DNA of 64,000 nucleotides. Origin: Anaerolineaceae bacterium (GTDB lineage Bacteria; Chloroflexota; Anaerolineae; Anaerolineales; Anaerolineaceae). Positions 1-9,082 of this stretch are shown piece after piece; position 1 is the stretch's first letter, and each line of letters opens with the position of its first letter. Position numbers and translations under genes: made by a program. The stretch lies in the NCBI GenBank assembly GCA_029265815.1, contig JAJUGU010000001.1, forward strand, positions 372,001-436,000, in the 5' to 3' direction. The notes beneath the pieces were generated by a model. The model was given only the letters and a program-made list of their open reading frames with translations, searched no databases and had not been told where the DNA came from.

Positions 1-1102
1 GAAAGATGGACCGATGGGAGATATGGTGCGCGATCTTAAAGAGCGTGCTGTCGCATTTCTTGAAGAAGTCATTGAAACTGGTGGATATTTTGCAGCTGTT
101 GAGCAGGGGTTCTTTGTTGATTCGGCAAAATACCCCGAACGCAATGGTGATGGGATCGTTCGTGACGGCAAAGGCGGCGTGGGTGTTGATACAATCGTTC
201 CACGTGACCCCGATTATTTTGCACCGGTTTGTGATCATTTTGGCAACAATCGTATTCCTGCCGGATTATCAAAACCGTGCGATGCGATCGACGGTTGCAC
301 ACTGTGTAAACCCGAAAAGATCGTGTACATAGACGAACTCGATCCTGAAGATAGCTGCAACAAACGCCTGGAAGAAACCTACCCCTACCGCAAAGGTGGC
401 AAGATAAAACCTGAAGCTGAATGGGCTGGAGATGGAGTAATTCTCACCCAGTTCTTTGTCCCTCTGCCTGAAGATTATGCAAGGGTTTATGGTATCGAAA
501 TGGCGAAGAAACTCGGGTTGGTTGACCCTGAAGTAGTCAACCTTCAGGTGATGCATCCGGCTGAAGGATGTTTCATCGAGGTTAAAGGAAAAGTAGGGTT
601 TGATATTGATCTTTCCACGCTTAAAGTACCAGAAAAGGAAATTTTACTCGACGAAGATATTTTACGTGAAGCGGTGAAAAAGATTGGTCTCAAAGTCGTT
701 GCGGCTACTGTCGGAGAAGATGAACACAGTGTCGGGCTGCGTGAGATTCTGGATATCAAACATGGCGGGATTGAAAAATATGGTGTGAAATATCACTATC
801 TGGGTACTTCGGTTCCCGTCAGCAAACTGGTAGATGCTGCCATAGAAACTGGATCACATGCAATTCTGATCTCAACCATTATCAGTCACAATGATATTCA
901 CAAAGCCCAGATGAAGAAGCTTGCCGACCTTTGTGTGGAAAGAGGAATCAGAGAAAATATTATTCTGATTGCTGGCGGGACCCAGGTCAATCGTGAGATG
1001 GCCAAAGAAACAGGTTTAGACGCTACCTTCGGCCGCGGCACCAAGGGAATTCATGTTGTTGACGCCATGGTGAAAATTCTCCAGTCTCGTGGAGTCCTGT
1101 AA
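1..1102 (+). CDS. oraE: D-ornithine 4,5-aminomutase large subunit, C-terminal part (cut by window start)
   Basis: This is the C-terminal half (about 366 residues, frame open to base 2) of an adenosylcobalamin- and PLP-dependent aminomutase that moves the terminal amino group of D-ornithine to C4. The cobalamin signature DEHSVG (DxHxxG) is present with its axial His codon at 725-727. The Lys codon at 758-760 lies exactly 11 residues downstream, the spacing of the His/PLP-Lys pair in OraE and in lysine 5,6-aminomutase beta. Later cobalamin-fold motifs ISTIIS and IAGGTQ follow. The protein extends well upstream of the B12 domain in one chain, which fits OraE better than the short KamE beta subunit, and the ornithine racemase two genes downstream supports ornithine as substrate. 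D-lysine aminomutase remains the alternative. The N-terminus and oraS lie outside the window. Confidence 0.88.
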   Translation, partial: KDGPMGDMVRDLKERAVAFLEEVIETGGYFAAVEQGFFVDSAKYPERNGDGIVRDGKGGVGVDTIVPRDPDYFAPVCDHFGNNRIPAGLSKPCDAIDGCTLCKPEKIVYIDELDPEDSCNKRLEETYPYRKGGKIKPEAEWAGDGVILTQFFVPLPEDYARVYGIEMAKKLGLVDPEVVNLQVMHPAEGCFIEVKGKVGFDIDLSTLKVPEKEILLDEDILREAVKKIGLKVVAATVGEDEHSVGLREILDIKHGGIEKYGVKYHYLGTSVPVSKLVDAAIETGSHAILISTIISHNDIHKAQMKKLADLCVERGIRENIILIAGGTQVNREMAKETGLDATFGRGTKGIHVVDAMVKILQSRGVL

Positions 1103-1120
1103 GTTAATAGAGGTAATAAC

Positions 1121-2464
1121 TTGTCCCAAGAAATCCGTTTCTTGACTATTGAGGTTGGATCAACGATCACCAAGGTAAATGGTTTCACAATCCTAGAACA
1201 GGGAAGATTTGAACACGTCGCCCAGGGGTTCGCTGCTACCAGCGTTGCCCAGGGCGACGTTCGTATTGGCGTTCAGCAAGCATTGGCTCATCTTGAATCG
1301 CAGTACGGGAAGATTACTGGCACTCCTGAGACCTTCGTAAACAGTTCTGCTGCTGGGGGCTTACGCATGACCGTACATGGCTTAACCTATAGCATGACTG
1401 CCCGGGCTGCACGCGAGGGGGCTTTAGGAGCCGGAGCTATTGTAAAAATGGTCACCGCTGGTCAGCTGGATGACCTTGACCTGGAAGAAATTCGCAACAT
1501 TCAACCAAATATCATCCTGCTTGCGGGTGGGGTGGAATTTGGTGAAAAGAAAATTGTGCTTGAAAACGCCAAAAAGTTGGCCAGCTTAAACCTCCAGATT
1601 CCATTAGTTTACGCTGGAAATTCCGCTATCCGAAAACAAGTTCAACAATCTTTCGCAGGATCTGGGATAGAAGTTCTCCTTGCCGACAACGTCTTTCCTG
1701 AAGTAGATGTATTGAATATTGAACCTCTGCGCAGAATTATTCATGAAGTATTCAACCAGAATATCATCCATGCACCCGGCATGGCGCACATTGGTGAGTT
1801 AACTCAATGGGAGATCCTTCCAACACCTGGCGCGGTGCTTCGAGGAGCGGAATTATTTGCTGAAGAATTAGGTGATTGCCTGGTTTTTGACGTAGGAGGC
1901 GCTACAACTGATGTGCATAGTGTTACCGACGGCAGTCAGGAATGGTCGCTGAAAATGACTGAACCCGAACCACACGCCAAACGCACCGTTGAAGGTGATC
2001 TGGGTGTGTTTATCAACGCCAGAAACATCATCGAACTCGAGGGTGAAGAGGAATGGAAAAACCGCTTAAGTGACCTGCAGGCTATTCCCGCCAACGAGCG
2101 TCAACAGGAACTAACCCGCTGGCTTTGCTCCAAGGCTGTGGAGATCAGTATTCGAAGGCATGCGGGAGTCATCAGTGATATCTATACGCCTACTGGAAAG
2201 AAACAGGTCATTAAAGGCAAGGATTTAACTGCGGTGAAATGGATTGTCGGGACAGGCGGGGCTCTGACCCGCATTGATGGCGGCGAGTCAATTCTACGCA
2301 AGGTCTGCCTGGGTGCTGGTAAGTATTTGCTTCCAAAGCCTGATACGTCAATCCTGCTCGACCGCGATTATCGTTTTTCAGCGTTGGGAACACTTGCCCA
2401 GGCCTACCCCGCAGAAGTAAAAGCAACTTTTAGACATTGGGTTGATACGGAGACCAGGAAATGA
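1121..2464 (+). CDS. MutL/GlmL-family protein, probable aminomutase reactivating factor
   Basis: A 447-residue ASKHA-fold protein of the GlmL/MutL family found beside B12-dependent aminomutases; relatives are proposed to exchange damaged cobalamin on the mutase. Phosphate-binding loops are visible at residues 11-18 (EVGSTITK) and about 253-265 (DVGGATTDVH). The start is TTG at 1121, preceded by AGAGGT with good spacing and lying 18 bases after the oraE stop. It overlaps the next gene by ATGA, so it is translationally coupled to the racemase. In clostridial ornithine clusters a similar gene (or-4) follows oraE directly. The reactivation role comes from family and context. The family is related to diol-dehydratase reactivases only at fold level. 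Confidence 0.85.
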   Translation: MSQEIRFLTIEVGSTITKVNGFTILEQGRFEHVAQGFAATSVAQGDVRIGVQQALAHLESQYGKITGTPETFVNSSAAGGLRMTVHGLTYSMTARAAREGALGAGAIVKMVTAGQLDDLDLEEIRNIQPNIILLAGGVEFGEKKIVLENAKKLASLNLQIPLVYAGNSAIRKQVQQSFAGSGIEVLLADNVFPEVDVLNIEPLRRIIHEVFNQNIIHAPGMAHIGELTQWEILPTPGAVLRGAELFAEELGDCLVFDVGGATTDVHSVTDGSQEWSLKMTEPEPHAKRTVEGDLGVFINARNIIELEGEEEWKNRLSDLQAIPANERQQELTRWLCSKAVEISIRRHAGVISDIYTPTGKKQVIKGKDLTAVKWIVGTGGALTRIDGGESILRKVCLGAGKYLLPKPDTSILLDRDYRFSALGTLAQAYPAEVKATFRHWVDTETRK

Positions 2465-3537
2465 GTTTTACTCCCCGCCTCGAAATTTATCCAGAACGAA
2501 TTAAAGCCAACGCACGTTCCATCATCGAGTTTTGTCATTCAAGAGGGATAAATGTTGCCTGCGTTACAAAAGTGACCTGTGCTCACCCGAGAGTTGTCAA
2601 AGCCCTGGAATCCGCAGGGGCAGATATGCTCGCTGATTCCCGTCTGGAAAACCTCAAAGCGATCAGGCAGACAGGTACACACCTGCCTCTCATGCTGCTG
2701 CGCATCCCCACCCCCAGCCGTTCCGATGAAGCGGTCAGGTTCGCTGACATCTCTCTCACCTCTTCGATTGAAACCACCCGTGCGCTCTCAGCAGCCGCAA
2801 CAAAGATGAATAAACAACATCAGGTGATCCTTATGGTAGACGTTGGTGATTTGCGCGAAGGTATTTGGCCAGACCAGATCAATAAAATCGTCCGGGAAAT
2901 GATGGTACTACCTTATCTTCAGTTGATCGGTTTGGGGACCAATCTTGCCTGTTATGGGGGGGTCATTCCAACGACAGAAAAAATGCAAATGCTCATTGAT
3001 TTACGCAACGAGTGCCGAACCTGGACCGGCCTACCCTTACCCATTTTATGCGGCGGGAACAGCGCCAATCTTCCTCTGCTTTACAGCGGTGGAATGCCTC
3101 AAGAGATTAACCTGTTACGAATTGGTGAAACAATTTTACTCGGCCGTAATGTCATCGACCGATCGGCGTGGCCCAACACCCGTCAGGATACTTTCCGCCT
3201 TGTAGCAGAAGTTGTCGAACTGGAACGAAAACCATCCATTCCTATCGGACAACGCGGTCAAGACGCATTCGGAGGAACCCCGCAATTTGTTGATCGCGGC
3301 ATCAGGCAGCGGGCAATCTGTAACATTGGAAGGCAGGATGTCGTCGTGGATAATCTAGAGCCCCAGGACCCAGGAATGATCATCCTGGGAGGCAGCAGTG
3401 ACCATCTGATTGTAGATGTAGAAGATGCGGCATCTTCCATACAACCAGGTACTGAGATCGCTTTTTACCCCGGTTACGGTGCTTTACTGGCCGCCAGTAC
3501 ATCCCCATATGTACAGAAGATTGTTGTCGAAGATTAA
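2461..3537 (+). CDS. orr: ornithine racemase (alanine racemase N-domain family)
   Basis: A 358-residue fold-type III PLP enzyme that would interconvert L- and D-ornithine and so feed the D-specific aminomutase. The PLP-Lys region is ACVTKVTCAHP with Lys37, followed by DSRLENL, the arrangement seen in the alanine/ornithine racemase family rather than the AVKANAYGHG form of true alanine racemases. CGGNSANLP and RIGETILLGRN are further family motifs. The ATG overlaps the previous stop by four bases. The substrate is inferred from its place behind oraE and the MutL-like gene; the family also contains members of unknown specificity. Confidence 0.83.
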   Translation: MSFTPRLEIYPERIKANARSIIEFCHSRGINVACVTKVTCAHPRVVKALESAGADMLADSRLENLKAIRQTGTHLPLMLLRIPTPSRSDEAVRFADISLTSSIETTRALSAAATKMNKQHQVILMVDVGDLREGIWPDQINKIVREMMVLPYLQLIGLGTNLACYGGVIPTTEKMQMLIDLRNECRTWTGLPLPILCGGNSANLPLLYSGGMPQEINLLRIGETILLGRNVIDRSAWPNTRQDTFRLVAEVVELERKPSIPIGQRGQDAFGGTPQFVDRGIRQRAICNIGRQDVVVDNLEPQDPGMIILGGSSDHLIVDVEDAASSIQPGTEIAFYPGYGALLAASTSPYVQKIVVED

Positions 3538-3560
3538 TCTTATTACTGAAGAAGGCATAA

Positions 3561-4688
3561 ATGCTTTACCAGACATTCGTTCGTGTGCATCTTGGCAATA
3601 TTCGCAGTAACATTGAGGGAATTCGCAAGGCTGTAGGTAATCAGCGCAAGATTTTGATTGCAGTAAAGGCAAACGGATATGGCCATGGCGCAGTCGAAAT
3701 ATCCCGCATGGCAGAACGTATTGGTGTGGATTGGCTTGGCATCGCCACAATACCCGAGGGAATCGAATTGCGTGAGGCTGGGATTTCCTTACCCATTCTC
3801 AAGTTTTCTCCGGCATTTCCCGAGGAAATGTCGGCTGCGGTCACCAACAAAATCACATTAGCTGTATGTGAGCGCGAGAATATCATCGAACTACAAAGGG
3901 TCTGTCAGTCTATGTCTGCTGTCCTTCCCGTTCATCTGAAAATTGATACCGGCATGGGACGCATCGGAGTCACTCCTTTCAGCGCACCTGATTTAGCATC
4001 CTTTATAGAAAGGGATTGCCCCAATTTGCACCTCGAGGGCATTTTTACACATCTACCCGTCAGTGATTCCGCTGATACCCTTTTTACAAAAAATCAAATC
4101 ACCTTATTCAGCGAGACCGTCGCGGAAATTCAACACGCAATTGGACGTAAGGTTGAATTAGTACACTGCGCGAATTCTGGTGCCGTACTCGCTCACCCCG
4201 ATGGATGGTTCGATATGGTTCGTCCGGGAATCATGATCTACGGCTTTTATCCTGATAAAGAAACACCGCGAACAATCGAGCTTAAACCAGGGCTTAGTTT
4301 TTACACAAAAGTGTCATTCATTAAGAAAGTAAGCACCGGTACGAGCATAGGCTATGGACGCACATGGATTGCGCCTCGTGAAACATACATCGCCACCATA
4401 CCTGTTGGTTATGCTGATGGCTTCAACCGCCTCTTTTCCAATAAAGGTAGGGTTTTGATTAATGGCAATTCTTATCCTGTGGTCGGGCGAATTTGCATGG
4501 ACCAGTCTATGATCGACCTCGGACCAGTCTCCGATGTCAAGGTCGGTGATGAAGTCGTGCTCATCGGTAAAAGCGGCGATCTTGAAATCACTGGAGATGA
4601 ATGGGCTGAAAAACTGAACACCATAACCTACGAAGTTACCTGCCAGATCAACGCCCGTGTCCAGCGATATTTTGATGAATACGAATAA
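3561..4688 (+). CDS. alr: alanine racemase
   Basis: A 375-residue PLP-dependent alanine racemase that supplies D-alanine for peptidoglycan. The PLP lysine is Lys36 in AVKANGYGHGAV, and the second catalytic base is Tyr265 in IGYGRTW. CMDQSMIDLG near the C-terminus is the standard beta-barrel-domain motif. Length is normal for the family. It begins 23 bases after orr and is probably the last gene of the ornithine operon, since a strong hairpin follows. The position beside orr allows a broader-specificity racemase, but all sequence hallmarks are those of ordinary Alr. Confidence 0.9.
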   Translation: MLYQTFVRVHLGNIRSNIEGIRKAVGNQRKILIAVKANGYGHGAVEISRMAERIGVDWLGIATIPEGIELREAGISLPILKFSPAFPEEMSAAVTNKITLAVCERENIIELQRVCQSMSAVLPVHLKIDTGMGRIGVTPFSAPDLASFIERDCPNLHLEGIFTHLPVSDSADTLFTKNQITLFSETVAEIQHAIGRKVELVHCANSGAVLAHPDGWFDMVRPGIMIYGFYPDKETPRTIELKPGLSFYTKVSFIKKVSTGTSIGYGRTWIAPRETYIATIPVGYADGFNRLFSNKGRVLINGNSYPVVGRICMDQSMIDLGPVSDVKVGDEVVLIGKSGDLEITGDEWAEKLNTITYEVTCQINARVQRYFDEYE

Positions 4689-4766
4689 TTTCTGGCATTT
4701 CACCTCTAATGAGATACCTATGATGGTTCAAATTTATTAAGACCTGAACATTATTGGTGAAAAATA

Positions 4767-4806
4767 AAAAGGAGCAATTGATTGATATATAAATTGCTCC
4801 TTTTCT
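4767..4806. terminator. bidirectional rho-independent terminator
   Basis: A 9-bp stem GGAGCAATT (4771-4779) / AATTGCTCC (4792-4800) is flanked by an A-run on the left and TTTTCTT on the right. It can stop transcription from both sides, and it sits between the convergent alr and GNAT genes. Confidence 0.8.
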
Positions 4807-4829
4807 TGAAATTGAACTCTTCCTGAAGG

Positions 4830-5468
4830 TTACTCGTGCACCATACCAACTAGCTCCATGAATCTCGATTGAGATGGGGTTACAAGTTTTTCCTTGAACG
4901 GAAATCCCCTTTCAAATTCCGCGGAGAGCACAGGATCGATCTGGTAAGATTCGCCCTCATCAAATTTACCGTTAACGCCACTTAATGAACCAGGTTGTAG
5001 TTCATACGCCTGTAACGCTGCTGCATATAATCCCTGATTGGTACGGATTTTGAATTCCTCTGCAGCTACAAATCCAAATTTCGAATAATAAACCGGATCA
5101 CCGTAAATTAGAACTGCAGTGTATCCCATTTCGGTTGCTTTTTGCATGCTCAACTGAATCAATTGACCGCCAATTCCCATTTTTTGATATTCAGGTAAAA
5201 CGCTCAGCGGCCCAAATGTTAGAACCGGGAAAATCGTTCCATCAGTTTTCTGGATGGACGAATGAGCGTACATGATGTTTCCCACTATCTTCCCATTGAC
5301 CTCAGCAACCAGATCCAATTCAGGAATAAAAGCGGGGGAATTCCGAAGAATGTGTACTAAATAGTGTTCATCACAGCCGGGAGAATTTACGTTCCAGAAC
5401 GCATCTCTCGTTAATTCCTCAACACTTCGATAATCAGCTTCTGTTTCTTTGCGAATAAAAATATCCAT
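4830..5468 (-). CDS. GNAT family N-acetyltransferase
   Basis: A 212-residue acetyltransferase of the GCN5-related fold. The acetyl-CoA motif A is clear (GPLSVLPEYQKMGIGGQLI, around residues 88-106), followed by GDPVYYSKFGF, typical of the YhbS-like predicted acetyltransferases. The substrate cannot be told from sequence. It is a single-gene unit, convergent with alr and separated from it by a bidirectional terminator. Confidence 0.85.
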   Translation of the reverse strand: MDIFIRKETEADYRSVEELTRDAFWNVNSPGCDEHYLVHILRNSPAFIPELDLVAEVNGKIVGNIMYAHSSIQKTDGTIFPVLTFGPLSVLPEYQKMGIGGQLIQLSMQKATEMGYTAVLIYGDPVYYSKFGFVAAEEFKIRTNQGLYAAALQAYELQPGSLSGVNGKFDEGESYQIDPVLSAEFERGFPFKEKLVTPSQSRFMELVGMVHE

Positions 5469-5804
5469 AATAAATTTCCTATCAACGCTTTACTTTCCCT
5501 CAAGATATACTATTTCGAAATGTGAATCGTTCCCCTGAATCTAAAACCTCGACTTCTTTGAACACAACCGATTCGCTTTTCAATTATACATAAGGTACAT
5601 TATTGAGTTTAGCTTCCACCTGTGATTTTCAATGATTTAACGCAAATTCGAAGATATTCCGATATTGAATATTACAAAATCCAATGATTTATCCATTCTG
5701 GCGGATGGCACACCCAATTTGAGTGATCCACATCTTTTTTTCAACCTACCGAATCTGTTTGCGTGATAAACTAAGTAGAAATCATAACAAGAGGCCAATT
5801 TTTG
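5469..5804. other. 336-bp AT-rich divergent intergenic region
   Basis: This region separates the divergent GNAT and decarboxylase genes and must hold their promoters. I see no open frame, RNA gene or repeat in it, and no -35/-10 pair good enough to call. Confidence 0.6.
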
Positions 5805-6779
5805 ATGACAATTTCCTCTGCAACCGCCTTAGCCCATCCAAATATTGCTTTCATTAAATATTGGGGGAATCGAGATGATTCGCTGCGCCTGCCGCAGAAC
5901 GGATCAATCTCCATGAACCTAGCTGAGCTTTCCACGAGGACGATGCTGACTTTTGATCCATCTCTTCCCCGCGATATTTTTGATCTGAATGGCACACGGC
6001 AGTCTGGCGAGTCTCTACATCGGGTAACAAATCATTTAAATATCATCCGTGGTTTACGCGGTGTTTCAGTCCACGCTCACATTATGAGCGAGAACAACTT
6101 TCCTGCAGATGCTGGAATTGCGTCATCAGCTTCCGCTTTTGCTGCATTAACCCTTGCGGCTGTCAGCGCATTAGGCATTGAGATGAGCGAAAAAGATCTC
6201 TCGCGCCTGGCCAGACGTGGATCAGGGTCTGCATGTCGATCAATCCCTGGTGGTTATGTAGAATGGTATCGAGGTAACACAGATGTAGATTCTTTTGCTG
6301 TCAGTTTTGCTGAACCCGGGCACTGGGACCTGGCTGATTGCATTGCGATCGTCGATATCGGCCAGAAAAAAGTCGGATCATCTTTAGGACATACTCTTGC
6401 CAAATCCAGCCCTCTGCAAGAAGCAAGGGTGTTGGATGCGGATCGCAGGATTGATATTTGTAAACAAGCCATTCGCAACCGAGACTTTACCGCCCTGGCT
6501 GAAGTGATCGAATTGGATAGCAACCTTCTACATGCAATAATGATGACTTCGCATCCCCCTCTGTATTATTGGATGCCAGCAACTCTCGAAATCATGTATG
6601 CCGTACAAAGTTGGCGTAAAACGGGTACTCCAGTTGCATTTACCGTCGATGCTGGACCAAATGTACATGTTATATGCGAATCTGACTCAAGTAAACAGGT
6701 GCGGCAACGGCTCTCAAAAATGCCCATGGTGAAAGATGTAATTGTTACTCATCCTGGCGGAAAAGCACGATTGGTCTAA
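5805..6779 (+). CDS. mvaD: mevalonate diphosphate (or phosphate) decarboxylase
   Basis: A 324-residue GHMP-superfamily decarboxylase of the mevalonate route to isoprenoids. Diagnostic pieces are HPNIAFIKYWGNRD near the N-terminus, the Ser-rich ATP loop ASSASAFAALTLAA, RRGSGSACRSIPGGYVEW and DAGPNVHVI. I chose ATG at 5805 over the TTG at 5802 because AGAGG at 5790-5794 is well spaced for it. Chloroflexota are known to contain both classical diphosphomevalonate decarboxylase and a phosphomevalonate decarboxylase (described from Roseiflexus castenholzii), and I cannot separate the two activities by eye. It appears monocistronic. Confidence 0.85.
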   Translation: MTISSATALAHPNIAFIKYWGNRDDSLRLPQNGSISMNLAELSTRTMLTFDPSLPRDIFDLNGTRQSGESLHRVTNHLNIIRGLRGVSVHAHIMSENNFPADAGIASSASAFAALTLAAVSALGIEMSEKDLSRLARRGSGSACRSIPGGYVEWYRGNTDVDSFAVSFAEPGHWDLADCIAIVDIGQKKVGSSLGHTLAKSSPLQEARVLDADRRIDICKQAIRNRDFTALAEVIELDSNLLHAIMMTSHPPLYYWMPATLEIMYAVQSWRKTGTPVAFTVDAGPNVHVICESDSSKQVRQRLSKMPMVKDVIVTHPGGKARLV

Positions 6780-6897
6780 CCATGTTCAGCCCAATAGGCA
6801 CCAATATTAGGTTTACAACCAACGTCGCCAATGGTGGCAAAATTTCGTTTTTTCCCTGCGATATCAATTTTGATATAAAATTGGTTTCCTTTACGGA

Positions 6898-6903
6898 TAT
6901 AAT
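6898..6903 (+). promoter_or_regulatory. candidate -10 box for the site-2 protease operon
   Basis: A perfect TATAAT lies 33 bases before the chosen ATG. No convincing -35 hexamer is found at normal spacing, so this is tentative. Confidence 0.4.
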
Positions 6904-6936
6904 AAATAAAAGTAAGCGAAATTGGAGCTCTCCTTT

Positions 6937-8028
6937 ATGGGAAACATTAGCAGTACGGTAATATCAATCCTTGAGTTCATACTTGCGTTTGGAGCGCTGA
7001 TCTTTTTTCACGAATTTGGTCATTTTATCTTTGCGCGATTGAACAAGATCGAAGTAGAAGAATTTGGTTTTGGGTATCCACCAAAAATAATTAAATTATT
7101 CAGAGCCTGGGGTACTGATTTCACATTGAATTGGATCCCCTTTGGGGGATTCTGTCGTATGAAAGGCGAAGCCGGTGAAACTCAGGAACCTGGAAGTTTC
7201 TTGGCAGCCAAACCTGGAGCAAGACTGACAACCCTCTTTGGAGGACCAGTGACCAACCTGGTCATTGGCATGTTCATTTTTGCATTTCTCTTCACGCGAA
7301 CCGGCGCTCCAGATTTTTCAAAAGTCCAAGTATCCGCCATTGATTCTAATACCCCCGCTGAATCTAGTGGAATGACTGTTGGTGATATCATACTTGAAGT
7401 TAACCATCAAGAAATTACTAGCATGAGCCATCTCTCCCAGATCATCGCTGAAAACCTGGGCAAAGAGGTTGAAATTATCCTCCTTCGAGATGGTGTTGAA
7501 ACCCAGATTTTCATAACCCCGCGTGAAGAATACCCCAGCGACCAGGGTCCACTTGGAATCACAATTTCGAATCCGGTCAGAAAGATAACCGTTATCCAGT
7601 CAATTCCTTTGGCATTCACCGCTACACTTAACCAGGGAATTCAATTGTTCATGTTACCAGTAAAATTGATCAGCGGCCAGATCGCCCCCAGCGATGCGCG
7701 TATGGTAAGTGTTAAAGGCATTTACGATATTTATTCTCAGGTACAAACCCTAGACAAAGAAGAAGCCCAGGTAAATTCTGAATATGCAGGATTAAACACG
7801 ATCTATTTTCTGGCCGTTATTTCCATTGCCCTAGGTTTCACAAATTTACTGCCGATCCCTGCACTCGATGGCGGAAGGATCATCTTTATTCTTTTTGAAC
7901 TCATTTTTCGAAAAAAAATCCGTCCAGAATTGGAAGGTAAGATACACGCTGTCTTTTACGCACTCTTGCTCACGTTAATGGTCGTATTAGTGATCAACGA
8001 TATCGTTAACCCCGTGGTGTTGAGATAA
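6937..8028 (+). CDS. rseP: RseP-like site-2 (M50) membrane metalloprotease
   Basis: A 363-residue intramembrane zinc protease that cleaves membrane-anchored substrates such as anti-sigma factors or remnant signal peptides. The zinc motif HEFGH is at residues 25-29 inside the first membrane segment. A PDZ domain follows in the middle (SSGMTVGDIILEVN), and the third-ligand motif NLLPIPALDGGR is near residue 305. I prefer ATG 6937 over an upstream TTG at 6922 because GGAG at 6924-6927 is placed correctly for it. The HEAT-repeat gene follows after 8 bases, so these are probably co-transcribed. Confidence 0.9.
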   Translation: MGNISSTVISILEFILAFGALIFFHEFGHFIFARLNKIEVEEFGFGYPPKIIKLFRAWGTDFTLNWIPFGGFCRMKGEAGETQEPGSFLAAKPGARLTTLFGGPVTNLVIGMFIFAFLFTRTGAPDFSKVQVSAIDSNTPAESSGMTVGDIILEVNHQEITSMSHLSQIIAENLGKEVEIILLRDGVETQIFITPREEYPSDQGPLGITISNPVRKITVIQSIPLAFTATLNQGIQLFMLPVKLISGQIAPSDARMVSVKGIYDIYSQVQTLDKEEAQVNSEYAGLNTIYFLAVISIALGFTNLLPIPALDGGRIIFILFELIFRKKIRPELEGKIHAVFYALLLTLMVVLVINDIVNPVVLR

Positions 8029-8036
8029 GGAAAGCC

Positions 8037-9071
8037 ATGGACGAAATTGAAGATTCTATAAATTTTTCACAAGTTTTATCTGCATTAACCGATATCAATA
8101 CACCTTTTCCTCCCCGCTTGTTGCGTGGTTTTTCAGACTTGACTCATCGCAATACAAAGGATTTATTACCAGTTTGGGATACTTTACCTGAATCTCGAAA
8201 AATTGGTATTCTTGAAGATTTGGATGATTTAATTGAAAAAGATACTTTGGTGAATTTTGATGAATTAGCAAAATCTGTCATATCCGACCCTAGTGCAAAG
8301 GTAAGGGTTGCAGCACTTAATCTACTCTGGGAGTGTGAAGAACCAAGGATCGTTCCCATATTGCTTAACTTATTAGATCATGATCCTGATGAAGCAGTGC
8401 GCGCTTCATCGGCTTCATTACTGGGACGTTTCATACTCCTCGGCGAATTAGATGCGATTTCAGAAAAACTCAAAGACGAAATCGTCAATCGTTTAATTGA
8501 CCTGCATCAAAGCAAGGAATTACCTCGTGTAAAACAGCGTGCGCTTGAATCGCTTGGGTATTCAAGTAATCCTCAAGTTTCAAAATTAATTCGTAATGCT
8601 TATCACAGCAATGATATCCCTTGGGTGACAAGTGCTCTATGTGCAATGGGACGCTCTGCAGACGAACAATGGGCAGCCATGGTGCAGGAGAGCATCAATT
8701 CACAGGATGCAGAAGTTCAATACGAAGCCGTACGGGCAGCTGGAGAATTAGAACTTGCGTCCACACGTGAACAACTCCTAACATTACTTGATGAGGGAAT
8801 CGAAGATACCGAAACCAGGCTGGCGGTGATTTGGTCACTTTCACAGATTGGCGGTGATGAGGTAAAAGAAAAATTTGAGGAACTTCTTTCTAGGACAAAT
8901 GACGAGGAAGAAATCGAATGGATCGAGAAAGCCCTAGAGAACCTTGAACTTTCAGGCACTGGCGGCATGGAAATGCTCGATTTCTCACCAGAAGAAGATG
9001 AAGAGTTTGATTCTGATGAAGATGTTGACCTAGATTTTGATGAAGAACAAGATGATGACGTAGAGGATTAA
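8037..9071 (+). CDS. HEAT-repeat protein with long acidic tail
   Basis: A 344-residue soluble protein with no signal peptide. Residues of about 75-300 form successive HEAT-type helical pairs (for example DPSAKVRVAALNLLWE, DPDEAVRASSASLLGRF, DAEVQYEAVRAAGEL, DTETRLAVIWSLSQIGG), a scaffold for protein-protein binding. The last 35 residues are almost entirely Asp and Glu. No catalytic motif is visible. It lies 8 bases behind the site-2 protease gene and 11 bases before the peptidase gene, so it probably works with them in envelope proteolysis; this is inference. Confidence 0.8.
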   Translation: MDEIEDSINFSQVLSALTDINTPFPPRLLRGFSDLTHRNTKDLLPVWDTLPESRKIGILEDLDDLIEKDTLVNFDELAKSVISDPSAKVRVAALNLLWECEEPRIVPILLNLLDHDPDEAVRASSASLLGRFILLGELDAISEKLKDEIVNRLIDLHQSKELPRVKQRALESLGYSSNPQVSKLIRNAYHSNDIPWVTSALCAMGRSADEQWAAMVQESINSQDAEVQYEAVRAAGELELASTREQLLTLLDEGIEDTETRLAVIWSLSQIGGDEVKEKFEELLSRTNDEEEIEWIEKALENLELSGTGGMEMLDFSPEEDEEFDSDEDVDLDFDEEQDDDVED

Positions 9072-9082
9072 TACGACATCCA

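Noticed and set aside
4314-4703. 129-codon minus-strand frame at the alr 3' end
   Set aside because: Antisense to the well-conserved C-terminal domain of alanine racemase.
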